From IMG/VR virus record IMGVR_UViG_3300022074_000038, positions 1-61,593 of that record: DNA of 61,593 nucleotides; one strand, given 5' to 3'. The notes beneath the pieces are model-generated. The model saw nothing but the letters and a program-made list of their open reading frames with translations. It did no database searches and was not told the origin of the DNA. This DNA comes from a virus. Shown piece by piece: positions 18,418 through 26,356 of the stretch (position 1 is its first letter; each line of letters opens with the position of its first letter). Both the position numbers and the translations under genes were made by a program.

Positions 18418-18888
18418 TTACGGCTGGACCGCTGTATTGAATGCCTGTGCATACATCACTGTTATAACAACTGATCCCGCATTAGTACCTGCACTTGAGG
18501 TAGCTGTTAGTTTTAAATCAGATGCGCCAGTGTTTTTCCATGTAAGTGTACCACCGCCAGAAGCGCCTAACGCCTTGATACCTACAGTAGTTCCAGAAGC
18601 GACAGCATTAACGAGAGTCGCTGCACCACCTACAGTATCACCAACACTAATATTTGTCGTGGTGTTAGCAGCCACTTCTAAATCAATAATTATATCTACG
18701 ATTTTTGAGTTGGCAGGGATTACTACATTTGTGGCTTCTGCTGCGACAGCACCGCCAGAAATATCCATTACATGTTGTTGAGTCATTACAACATAACCTA
18801 CGTTTGCTATGTCTGACCCAACAGTAGTGCCCGTTGTGTTGCGAATGTTGCCAGCCCGTATAGGACCAGAAAAAGTAGTAGTACCCAT
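18418..18888 (-). CDS. Head-associated virion protein
   Basis: This 156-residue protein starts GTTTFSGPIRAGNIRNTTGTTVGS, a pattern repeatedly found in a small protein encoded next to the major capsid protein in marine phages. The rest is beta-rich with Gly/Ala/Thr. I infer capsid decoration. The gene lies beyond the terminator that follows the capsid gene, so it needs read-through or its own promoter; an 8-bp stem (CAAACACA/TGTGTTTG, 18912-18930) lies in its leader. Confidence 0.65.
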   Translation of the reverse strand: MGTTTFSGPIRAGNIRNTTGTTVGSDIANVGYVVMTQQHVMDISGGAVAAEATNVVIPANSKIVDIIIDLEVAANTTTNISVGDTVGGAATLVNAVASGTTVGIKALGASGGGTLTWKNTGASDLKLTATSSAGTNAGSVVITVMYAQAFNTAVQP

Positions 18889-18960
18889 GTTGATCTCCTG
18901 TCTGGGTTAGTCAAACACACCATGTGTTTGTCAGGGATGCATATACAATACTAGATATTT

Positions 18961-18993
18961 AAACAAAAAGAAAGGGGCAACCTAAGTTGCCCC
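18961..18993 (-). terminator. Intrinsic terminator after the major capsid gene
   Basis: GGGGCAAC (18974-18981), loop CTAA, and GTTGCCCC (18986-18993) form a perfect 8-bp stem. On the minus strand the stem is followed directly by TTTCTTTTTGTTT (18973-18961). It lies about 55 bases after the capsid stop and should lower expression of downstream genes relative to the capsid. Confidence 0.85.
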
Positions 18994-19046
18994 TAAGTTA
19001 GAAAGGAGGAGAATACATGAAGTACCTTCTGCCCTTATAACACACT

Positions 19047-19952
19047 TTATGCTCCGCGAGAAGCGTACATTCCTAAAGGATCTGATACACCAAAGCTGTA
19101 ACGCTCACGCGCTTTATAGCGCACGTTACCAGTGTCAAAATCACCATCCATGCCTGTTTGCATAGCAGTACGAACAAAGTGCTTTAGCCCATTAGGCACA
19201 TCAGTTGTGATGAAGAAAGCATCATTGTCGGTCAGATAATGGTTCACTGCGTAACCCTCTGGGATGGACCCATTTGAGTTAAGTGCGTTGATATCATTAT
19301 CTGCTGTACCAACACGCTGAGTTGTTTCCAACAAGCGAGTTGCAACAAACATTAACGCTGGTGGAATGATAAGCTTACGAGGGCGAGCAGCAATTAACAA
19401 ACCACGTTCATCAGTGAACGCAGCAATATCAATAACAGCTTGCTCAAGTGAGGTTTCATTCAAATCAGCGTCAGTCGCAGGGCGGTTAGCGTTTGTAGTA
19501 CCCTGAACTGTAGGATGCGCTGTGTTAAACAATGTGACGCCATCACCTGAGTTAAAGGTGGTGAAGCCTGTATTTAACAAGGCAGCGGCCTTAGTCTGCT
19601 TGGTGTAAGCCATACCACGGGCAAGGGCCTTAGTATAACGTGCAGACAAGGAATCATACAGATTATCTTCCATAGCTTCTTCTGTGATGGAGAAACCCAT
19701 CGCAACAGTCTCATGGTTGTAACGCGCAGTGAATGATTCTTGTGCGTTGTCATATGAGATGGCAGAACCTTCCGCTTTCACGGGGGCTGCACCAAAGCCA
19801 GATAATTTTACTTCCTCTTCAAAACTACGCTCTGATGATTCAGTTTCATAAATTTCTGCATGTTCATCTTCGTATCTACCATATTCGATACCAAACAAAG
19901 CATTCAGACCGGGTAATAGCTCTTTAAGGAGCTGGGCGCGAGAAATAGCCAT
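19047..19952 (-). CDS. Major capsid protein (Mu gpT-like HK97 fold)
   Basis: This 301-residue protein resembles the Mu gpT-type major head subunit: an acidic N-terminal region (YETESSERSFEEEVKL), an E-loop-like AVAMGFSITEEAMEDNLYDSL region, the helical part KALARGMAYTKQTKAAALLN, and a C-terminal PNGLKHFVR...ARERYSFGVSDP strand. It would build the icosahedral shell. It is preceded by a decoration-like gene and a scaffold-like gene and followed by a strong terminator, as expected for the most abundant late product. Confidence 0.85.
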   Translation of the reverse strand: MAISRAQLLKELLPGLNALFGIEYGRYEDEHAEIYETESSERSFEEEVKLSGFGAAPVKAEGSAISYDNAQESFTARYNHETVAMGFSITEEAMEDNLYDSLSARYTKALARGMAYTKQTKAAALLNTGFTTFNSGDGVTLFNTAHPTVQGTTNANRPATDADLNETSLEQAVIDIAAFTDERGLLIAARPRKLIIPPALMFVATRLLETTQRVGTADNDINALNSNGSIPEGYAVNHYLTDNDAFFITTDVPNGLKHFVRTAMQTGMDGDFDTGNVRYKARERYSFGVSDPLGMYASRGA

Positions 19953-19964
19953 TGTTTATACTCC

Positions 19965-20558
19965 TTAAATACCAACGCCATTCGTCATCGAATGGGAGCT
20001 GGGGTTGAACTTTACGATAACATCAGTAAACGCATCGTTTACTGTTGAACCGGGCGCATCAACAAAACCAACAATCTTAAAAGCGATTGTAGCGGTTGTG
20101 TTTTTAGTAGCGATATCTAGAGAGATACCAGAGTTACCATCAAAGGTGCTTCCAGCATTTTGATTGATCGCCATGTTCTGATGCAAATCAGTCTGAGGCA
20201 CTTGACCATCAGCTTGAATTTGAAAACGAACAGTTGGATCATCAACGATATACGCCTGAGCGTCTGATGCCACTTGACCAGCAGGCCAAGACTGACGCTG
20301 AATGAATCCTTGAGTTGAGTCTGTGTAAGAACAACCCATGAATACACCGATAGTGCCAGCAGTGAAAGGCGCAGCGTTAGTTCCGACTGTGCCCATTTTT
20401 TCAATCGTTCCAGCGGCGACAACAGCAACGATGTCTCCGTAGAAGATTCCGGTAGCATATCCACTAGCAATAGGAAGCTGAGTAGTGGCACCTGCATAAG
20501 CAGTGCCCCCAACTTTATTCAGTGGGCGCAAACCGTAAGGATTAGATGTAGTAGCCAT
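19965..20558 (-). CDS. Head decoration / stabilisation protein candidate
   Basis: A 197-residue protein (NPYGLRPLNKVGGTAYAGATTQ at the start, GDIVAVVAAGTIEKMG, IGVFMGCSYTDS) of a type commonly found directly upstream of the capsid gene in marine phages. It is beta-rich with no catalytic motif. I infer a capsid-binding or decoration role. Spacing to the capsid gene is 12 bases. Confidence 0.65.
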   Translation of the reverse strand: MATTSNPYGLRPLNKVGGTAYAGATTQLPIASGYATGIFYGDIVAVVAAGTIEKMGTVGTNAAPFTAGTIGVFMGCSYTDSTQGFIQRQSWPAGQVASDAQAYIVDDPTVRFQIQADGQVPQTDLHQNMAINQNAGSTFDGNSGISLDIATKNTTATIAFKIVGFVDAPGSTVNDAFTDVIVKFNPSSHSMTNGVGI

Positions 20559-20610
20559 AAGGCCCTCCTGTCACCTAAGTTTACAAACTAGCAAGCACCC
20601 TTACTATAGG

Positions 20611-21054
20611 CTACTTACCAAACGAAGACCGCGTACTACGTTCTGGAGCCAGAACAGGCATACGTGGATCTGATTGTTTTAGGTAGGAATTGTCTACAGC
20701 TTCCATCTGGCTCTGTGCCATATCTAGCTGCTTTTCAACCCTAGCCTCAACTTGTTCAGTGGCGTTTTGACATAGCAATAAACCACCTACCTCAATGCCG
20801 TCTTGAAATCTTGAATCAATATCGGACACGATTTGAAGGTTTGGATGATCCTCTTTACGAACAGGTGTCCAACCTTCACGAAATCTGGAAGAGACATTTT
20901 TGTTATCCGTATTACCCAAAGTAGAAGTGCGAATCCAACGATAGCTAATGCCAGCGCGAGGTTCGGGGTTCGGTAACATTGTCGGTCTTTCCCATGACAC
21001 TTTACGTTTGACCGCTTCGCGGTCATCATTGCTGCGTGAGGTTCTGTTACTCAT
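20611..21054 (-). CDS. Head-block hypothetical protein
   Basis: A 147-residue charged protein with SYRWIRTSTLGNTDNKNVSSRF in the first third, a central acidic strand-rich part (SDIDSRFQDGIEVGGLLL), and a coiled-coil-like stretch EQVEARVEKQLDMAQSQME. It overlaps the scaffold-like gene by four bases (ATGA), so the two are translationally coupled. It may be a head completion or scaffold partner. Function not established. Confidence 0.6.
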   Translation of the reverse strand: MSNRTSRSNDDREAVKRKVSWERPTMLPNPEPRAGISYRWIRTSTLGNTDNKNVSSRFREGWTPVRKEDHPNLQIVSDIDSRFQDGIEVGGLLLCQNATEQVEARVEKQLDMAQSQMEAVDNSYLKQSDPRMPVLAPERSTRSSFGK

Positions 21055-22004
21055 TTGGATTGATCCTTCAACATTTGCGCCACATATTGCTCATTCGAGA
21101 TACCAAGCCGCTTGGCGAGAGAGGCTTGCGTCGAGGTTAATCGCACTGTGCGTGGCTTTTTAGTCGTTCTTGACGGTGCAGCAACCACGGAGCTGGATTG
21201 ACGTTGGGGTGCTTCTTCCTCTATTTGCCCATCGTCAAACTTATCTGGAAAGGCTTTTCTCATAGCCTTGTCTATTTCATCATAATAGGAATCGCTTCTT
21301 GGATCAATCCCTGATTGTACGAGCTTTTGGTGTACCCCATATGCAAAGCCTGTCATCTCAGGAGTTTCAGGATTTTCAAACCAAGTGTTCTTTTTCCCCC
21401 ACTCAAGAGCTTTTACATCAGGTTTATTAGCTTGCGGGGTAGGTTGAGCATACTGCGGCTGCTGCTGCGGCGCGGTTCTAACCTGCGGTTTATAATTATT
21501 TACCCTATCAGCTTCTACTTTTAAGGTAGTTAATTGCTCTTGCGCTTCTATTAAAGCATCAGGATCTCCTGACTCATATGCAGCTTTATATGCAGATTTA
21601 GCCTTGTCTAGTTGCGCTTCGATACGCCCTTTAGCCTGCCCAATAAGGGTTTCTTCACCCGCATCAAGGTTTTTTCGTAGCTGCTCGTTTTCAGATTTAA
21701 TCTGTTGAGCATACCGCAAAGCCTCTTCTTGTAGCCTGTGGGCCTCAAGTTTTTGCCGTTCTTGCTCTTGCGCTTCAAATTTTAACTTATTTATACGCTT
21801 TTGAACCCCGACAGAATATTTATCTATCTCATCGTCAGAAGGCACTTCTGGCTCTCTATCTTCTGCCAAACGTGGTTTCTCTTCTTCAGGAGTGTCGTCA
21901 GACACTTCTATTTCAAACGAATCATCCGCAACATCTTGTGTTTCAGGTGATTCGTTTTCAAGATCTTGTTCTGTAAGCTCTGGTTTATCTGCCAAGTTAT
22001 TCAT
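21051..22004 (-). CDS. Scaffold-like head assembly protein
   Basis: A 317-residue protein with an acidic, disordered N terminus (residues 1-60), a long coiled coil (about 68-160, EAQEQERQKLEAHRLQEEALRY), a Gln/Pro linker (PQQQPQYAQPTPQ) and a basic C-terminal tail (TTKKPRTVRLTSTQASLAKRLG). This is the usual architecture of phage scaffolds, which bind the capsid protein with a basic C terminus. It lies between portal and capsid genes, the normal place. It overlaps the GroES-like gene and the next gene by ATGA. Confidence 0.75.
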   Translation of the reverse strand: MNNLADKPELTEQDLENESPETQDVADDSFEIEVSDDTPEEEKPRLAEDREPEVPSDDEIDKYSVGVQKRINKLKFEAQEQERQKLEAHRLQEEALRYAQQIKSENEQLRKNLDAGEETLIGQAKGRIEAQLDKAKSAYKAAYESGDPDALIEAQEQLTTLKVEADRVNNYKPQVRTAPQQQPQYAQPTPQANKPDVKALEWGKKNTWFENPETPEMTGFAYGVHQKLVQSGIDPRSDSYYDEIDKAMRKAFPDKFDDGQIEEEAPQRQSSSVVAAPSRTTKKPRTVRLTSTQASLAKRLGISNEQYVAQMLKDQSK

Positions 22005-22369
22005 ACCCGTGTGTACCCCCGTGGATCTTCAACAACAGCTTCAATAGTATCATCGTTTACTAAACGAAACTCTTTCCCATGTATTTTAAATCTAGTTCCT
22101 GAATAAGATCTAAAGATTACAAAATCACCTTCTTTGCAGTAGGCTCCATTTGGAAATCTGTCTTTATCAGAATACGCATCAGGGCCAGTTTTAAGCACAA
22201 ACCCTATGATAGAAGCGGTTTCTTCTGCCTGCCTAAGTTGGTCAGGCATATACACCCCGCCTTCGGTCTTCTCATTAACCTCAACAGTGCTAATAAGAAC
22301 TTTGTAGCCTTTTGGTTCTGGTAACTGAGTTGCTACTTTATCGTCAGTTACTTTTTCATCTTTATACAT
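22001..22369 (-). CDS. GroES-like co-chaperonin
   Basis: A 122-residue protein with a GroES/Cpn10-type beta barrel: GYKVLISTVEVNEKTEGGVYMP (mobile-loop region), SIIGFVLKTGPDAY, CKEGDFVIFRSYSGTRFKIHG. T4 gp31 is a known phage co-chaperonin that replaces GroES for capsid folding; the same role here is inferred from its place between portal and scaffold. The frame is open up to a GTG at 22399, but the ATG at 22369 has an AAGG ribosome site at the right distance, so I start there. Confidence 0.75.
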   Translation of the reverse strand: MYKDEKVTDDKVATQLPEPKGYKVLISTVEVNEKTEGGVYMPDQLRQAEETASIIGFVLKTGPDAYSDKDRFPNGAYCKEGDFVIFRSYSGTRFKIHGKEFRLVNDDTIEAVVEDPRGYTRV

Positions 22370-22456
22370 TGCATATACCTTGCAGTGATTAAGGTTCACA
22401 GAAACCTTGCGCGGTCTATCCGCGAAGCCCCCAATTACGAAATAGAATACTAGAAC

Positions 22457-22645
22457 TTATTGTGCAATAATTCTTTCTTCCAAATCAACTAAATCGGCTT
22501 CAATTAGTTTTAAAGCCTCATATCTCCCTACAAGACGACAGTAATCTTCCATAGATTGTGCTTGGCCCCCAGCCAAAAACTGTTCTATTTCCGTCTTGGA
22601 CTCGGATATGCTACGTTTCATCAACGCAACAACTGTATCATCCAT
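22457..22645 (-). CDS. Small helical head-block protein
   Basis: A 62-residue all-helical protein (ALMKRSISESKTEIEQFLAGG, then EALKLIEADLVDLEERI) with no cysteine. Its start overlaps the end of the portal gene by 8 bases. Similar tiny helical proteins often follow the portal in marine podoviruses. A portal- or scaffold-associated role is possible; unknown. Confidence 0.6.
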   Translation of the reverse strand: MDDTVVALMKRSISESKTEIEQFLAGGQAQSMEDYCRLVGRYEALKLIEADLVDLEERIIAQ

Positions 22646-25052
22646 CCCCCTTGCCTAGCTCCTTTGCTAATTCAACTCCCAGTTTCGCCCCAGCCTGCTG
22701 ATCTGCACGTTGGGAATTATCAAGATCGGTTGCCAGCTTAACTCCCAGCTTGGCACCCTCTCTTTGATTGGTGGCTTTAATCTTCTCAGCTTCAAGCTGA
22801 AGCTTAGCCGTGTCTAGTTGCATCTTATGCTGAAGCTCTTGCGCTTTTAGCTGAAGCTCTTGCTGTTGCATCTGTACAACAGGATCTTGTTGTTGCGCTT
22901 GAGCCTGCTGCTGAGACATCTCTGCCTGATCTTTCTTGAGAAGCTTCTCTGCTGCATCCTTAGCCAATCTAGAAATTTCAACCTCAACATCTTCAGGCAA
23001 TGGCTGATCTTCGCTAGGCATCTCGACCCCCAGCATCTTTTCCATTTCCCTACGATACTGAAAGGCAACATGTTCTGTAATATGAGCAGCCATTGCCTGT
23101 TGTATTACTTGGGCAAATGGAGACTGCCCTACCACCTGCATAATTTTTGGATCTTGTGCCGCAGCCATATGCACCGCTAGGTGAGCTTCGTGGTCTTGAT
23201 ACTTGAACGCTTTGACTGGTTCCTGCTTCAAGATCATCATGTTCTCAGTTACAGGGTCAGAAGGTTTAATATCTTCAGGTAGCTTGATTAAATCCTCCGC
23301 GTCTTGGATGCCAAGAACCTCAAGCATTTGCCTGTGCAGCTTACCCATGTCGTACAATTGGGGCGCTTGTTGCGCTAGTTGTAACGCGGCTTGATACTGC
23401 ATGATACGCTGCGCCATAGTAGCGGCGTTGGGGTCAGATACAGGTATAACGTCTATACGTTTGTCAAAATCAGCGGTTCGACTAAAATCACCATCGACCT
23501 CATATGCATACTCATCGGGCATATAATCGTGAACAATCTTAGACAAAAGTCGTAACTCTTTTTTCATGGCAGCATGGAGGCGGGCCTGTACACCAGACAT
23601 TACCTTCATTGAACGCTCCATAAGGGCAAGAGTTGTGCCCACAGGTGCCTGTGCGTTAGTATCTCCTACTTGGATGTCTGCGACTGAGCCAATTCGGCGT
23701 CCCTCTTCGACAATATTTCCAAGTAAAGAGTACAGTACGCTTGATGGCTCTTTGTAAGGGATAAACGTAATCGAGTCACGGATGGCACCGCCCGGTACGT
23801 CCACATCCCTAAATTCACCCGGCATAAGAGGAGTGTCGTCCCCCTTAATACGCATACCGCGAGCTTTAAGCCCTGCTGGCAAATTCGACAGTGTGCCAGC
23901 ATCAACCAACTGACGAAGGATAGAGGTAGCCGACTTAGCAAGGCCACCAATAAGGTGAATAAGCCCCGTTCCATAGAACCCAAGGCCCGGTAGATAACGG
24001 TAGTGTACAAAGTGTAGGCGTTTTTTCTTTTTAGCGTCATCTTCGTACCAATTCTTGCGTATAGATAATATCTCGCGTGACGACTTGTCTATAGTGACTA
24101 CATAAGGTCGCGCTATGCTATCAGGATCGTCAAACTCTTCAGGCATGTTCATTGTGACGTGCATCTCAAGAATTGTATGCCTATCATCATTTTCAAGAAC
24201 TGCGCTCTCACCATCAAGCTCGTCATACTTTTCTTGTATGTCAGAAAAATCAGGTGCAGGTGCGGGTAGCTCCACACCCCTATAGAAACCTGCAACTTGC
24301 AGCTCTAATATTTCGTTTTCTGTTTTTTTCATTACATGCGTATATCGTGGGCATGTCATTAGATCCGTAGCGCCATAAGACGCTACAAAGTCCTCTGACG
24401 GGACAAACACCGCACAAGGTCTGTCCATAAGTGGATCATAGTATACCTTCTTGAACGCAGACCCCGCCAATGGAAGCTTAAACAACATCTGCTCCATCTC
24501 GTCGCGGTACTCTGTCATCTCCTCTGTTAAAAGGTAATTCATCTCATTCTGCACACGTTCAGCTTGGTCAAACTTCTCTGGAGTGAGCTTACCCATAATT
24601 TTGCTTTTTACAGGGCCTGAAGCAGGGAACAGCTCTCCCATAGCCTGCGCCTGAAACCTAACAACTGATTCTGTAAGAACTGGATGAAAAACTCCAGACG
24701 CCCCTGCCCAAGGCTGCTGACGCTCCTCAATCTTCATACCAAGAAGATCTAAGCCTTTTACATAAGCCCTAGCCCAGTCGGCACGAGACTCACGATCAGA
24801 CTCAAAATCACTCACAAGCTCAGACGCCATAGCCTCAAGATCTGCTTCGTCTATAAATTCAGCTAGATTTGAATCATGGTCTTGCCCCATCAGTTGCCCT
24901 GACAGGCCACCTTCAAAATCAATTATAACCCCGCCATCTTCAGTTTCCATAGAAACAGCTTCAGGGTTTATAACTTCGATAGTAAGTTCTTCTTCCGTAG
25001 GATCTGTATCTATCTCTAAATCAGAAGGAACTAAGGGTTTTTCTACAGCCAT
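22638..25052 (-). CDS. Portal protein
   Basis: An 804-residue portal: the WARAYVKGLDLLGMKIEERQQPWAG region (residues about 93-117) with VFHPVLTESVVRFQAQAMGELFPASGP is the classic start of P22-type/podoviral portals. QVGDTNAQAPVGTTLALMERSMKVMSG belongs to the wing/crown region, and the C terminus is a long Gln-rich coiled coil (about residues 690-800), the barrel-like extension of P22-type portals. It forms the dodecameric DNA gate and motor docking site. The gene opens the head cassette with its own start 183 bases from the divergent plus-strand island. Confidence 0.88.
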   Translation of the reverse strand: MAVEKPLVPSDLEIDTDPTEEELTIEVINPEAVSMETEDGGVIIDFEGGLSGQLMGQDHDSNLAEFIDEADLEAMASELVSDFESDRESRADWARAYVKGLDLLGMKIEERQQPWAGASGVFHPVLTESVVRFQAQAMGELFPASGPVKSKIMGKLTPEKFDQAERVQNEMNYLLTEEMTEYRDEMEQMLFKLPLAGSAFKKVYYDPLMDRPCAVFVPSEDFVASYGATDLMTCPRYTHVMKKTENEILELQVAGFYRGVELPAPAPDFSDIQEKYDELDGESAVLENDDRHTILEMHVTMNMPEEFDDPDSIARPYVVTIDKSSREILSIRKNWYEDDAKKKKRLHFVHYRYLPGLGFYGTGLIHLIGGLAKSATSILRQLVDAGTLSNLPAGLKARGMRIKGDDTPLMPGEFRDVDVPGGAIRDSITFIPYKEPSSVLYSLLGNIVEEGRRIGSVADIQVGDTNAQAPVGTTLALMERSMKVMSGVQARLHAAMKKELRLLSKIVHDYMPDEYAYEVDGDFSRTADFDKRIDVIPVSDPNAATMAQRIMQYQAALQLAQQAPQLYDMGKLHRQMLEVLGIQDAEDLIKLPEDIKPSDPVTENMMILKQEPVKAFKYQDHEAHLAVHMAAAQDPKIMQVVGQSPFAQVIQQAMAAHITEHVAFQYRREMEKMLGVEMPSEDQPLPEDVEVEISRLAKDAAEKLLKKDQAEMSQQQAQAQQQDPVVQMQQQELQLKAQELQHKMQLDTAKLQLEAEKIKATNQREGAKLGVKLATDLDNSQRADQQAGAKLGVELAKELGKGDG

Positions 25053-25235
25053 GTGCGCTCCATAAGCGTTGCTTGCGGGTAACTTATCATTTTAATGCCC
25101 AGCGGTCTAGTGTCGAGGTGGGCAACTTGGGGGAAGCCGCCACACCTCGACTAGGGTACTGGGAGATGTACCCTATTTACCCTTTATCTCAAGCGGTCTG
25201 TTGAAACAAATATTATATTCCTGTATTGAGAGATC
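25053..25235. other. Divergent intergenic region with two stem-loops
   Basis: Between the divergent portal and plus-strand island genes lie TCGAGGTG (25113-25120) pairing with CACCTCGA (25143-25150), and AGGGTAC (25153-25159) pairing with GTACCCT (25168-25174). The short direct repeat AGCGGTCT occurs on both sides (about 25101 and 25192). An AT-rich TATTATATT (25211-25219) could be a -10 box for the plus-strand island, without a clear -35. Confidence 0.5.
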
Positions 25236-25457
25236 ATGGATAACATGCTGATTTGGAACATCGTATTAACTTTTGTGGTTCTACCCATAGGGTGGTGGGC
25301 CAATCAAATCGCATCTGAAGTCAAGCGCCTTAATATTCTTTTGAACATGACAAGAGAGAATTATATAAAGAGGGAAGAACACGCGGGGGAACTTGGGAGA
25401 GTTGTTGACCACCTCGTTAGACTTGAAGGCAAGATAGATAAGCTTGCAGAGAAATAG
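25236..25457 (+). CDS. Small single-pass membrane protein with coiled-coil tail
   Basis: A 73-residue protein with one N-terminal transmembrane helix (about residues 5-22) and a charged helical tail (EVKRLNILLNMTRENYIKRE, then LVRLEGKIDKLAEK). Many tailed phages encode a protein of this shape beside lysis genes (holin, antiholin or spanin-like), but no partner proves it here. It opens a plus-strand island within the minus-strand late block. Confidence 0.65.
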   Translation: MDNMLIWNIVLTFVVLPIGWWANQIASEVKRLNILLNMTRENYIKREEHAGELGRVVDHLVRLEGKIDKLAEK

Positions 25458-25476
25458 GGGGAGATAGGCATGAGAT

Positions 25477-25665
25477 ATGTTTATATGCGCCCTAACAGCA
25501 ATATTCGCTAGTCAAAGCCCTATTATAGGTCTGCATCAGACCTGTGAATACAGGTGCCCTAGAGAAATTTCACAGTTTTATTATCAATACCCAGCTAAAG
25601 TCAGAGTGCCTTGGAAGCACTTCTGTCCACCATACATTGTTGTTGGTCGGGGAAGAGAGACATGA
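25477..25665 (+). CDS. Small exported Cys-containing protein (possible frameshift near start)
   Basis: A 62-residue protein with a short hydrophobic start (MFICALTAIFAS) then a compact domain with three cysteines (CEYRCP, HFCPPYIVVGRGR). The stop TGA overlaps the next ATG (ATGA), which supports this frame. The best ribosome site (GGGGAG, 25457-25462) is spaced for another ATG at 25470, which reads only 13 codons (MRYVYMRPN...) in a different frame. One base lost near 25475 would fuse MRY to FICALTAIFAS and make a better signal peptide. Either a start at 25477 or a frameshift is possible. Confidence 0.55.
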   Translation: MFICALTAIFASQSPIIGLHQTCEYRCPREISQFYYQYPAKVRVPWKHFCPPYIVVGRGRET

Positions 25666-26105
25666 TTGATCCATTTACGGCGCTTGCTGCTGTAAAATCC
25701 GCCGTATCCGCAGGTAAGGAACTCGTCAACGTCACAAAGCAGATCGGTGAGTTTTTTGACGGGGTGGATGATCTACGAGCAGCACATGAGAAAAAGAAAA
25801 ACAGTTTGTTCTCTGGATCAGATGAAAACGCTATGGAGACTTTTGTGAATTTACAAAAAGCCAGAGACGCAGAGGAGGAGCTTCGTCAGATCGTCATTGC
25901 AACCAGAGGCTTTAGCGCGTGGGGCGAATTGCAAGCTATACGTGTACAAGCACGAAAAGACCGCAAAGCAAAGGTTGAGGCTGATAGGAAACGCAAGGCA
26001 AAGCTAATTGAGAGAATTGTTATTTATGGTGGGGCCATAGTTATTGTTTCTATAATGATAGGTATCACTGTTGTAATTATTCTCGCAAAACAGGGTAGGA
26101 TATGA
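25662..26105 (+). CDS. Membrane-anchored helical protein
   Basis: A 147-residue protein beginning MIDPFTALAAVKSAVSAGKE, with a long charged helical middle (ADRKRKAKLIER) and one strong C-terminal transmembrane helix (about residues 120-142). The ATG has a good ribosome site (GGAAGAGAG) and overlaps the preceding stop. A tail-anchored coiled-coil protein next to another membrane protein suggests a lysis or superinfection-exclusion role; neither is proven. Confidence 0.7.
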   Translation: MIDPFTALAAVKSAVSAGKELVNVTKQIGEFFDGVDDLRAAHEKKKNSLFSGSDENAMETFVNLQKARDAEEELRQIVIATRGFSAWGELQAIRVQARKDRKAKVEADRKRKAKLIERIVIYGGAIVIVSIMIGITVVIILAKQGRI

Positions 26106-26356
26106 GTGACGGTTTATCGGGTATAGGTTCAGCCCCGTTTAACATACAGTCGGATATCCATCAGCAAACTCAAAGTCGTGAGCGAATAGAAGCTCACCTT
26201 GCTGAGCAGAGGGTAGAGAAAGAACATAGGGCTAATCACAGCCACCTAGAGGCACTTGCCAAGCAAAGGTTTGACTTGGGAGAAGCGTATGACCGCTTTG
26301 GTCGCAAAACTAACGCAGATCGGCCCCAAGGAACTAAAATAAACATAGAAGTTTAG
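26102..26356 (+). CDS. Small hypothetical protein, last gene of the plus-strand island
   Basis: An 84-residue hydrophilic helical protein (QTQSRERIEAHLAEQRVEKE) with no membrane segment or cysteine. It overlaps the preceding gene by four bases (ATGA) and converges with the terminase large subunit gene, sharing 4 bases at the stops. Function unknown. Confidence 0.65.
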   Translation: MSDGLSGIGSAPFNIQSDIHQQTQSRERIEAHLAEQRVEKEHRANHSHLEALAKQRFDLGEAYDRFGRKTNADRPQGTKINIEV

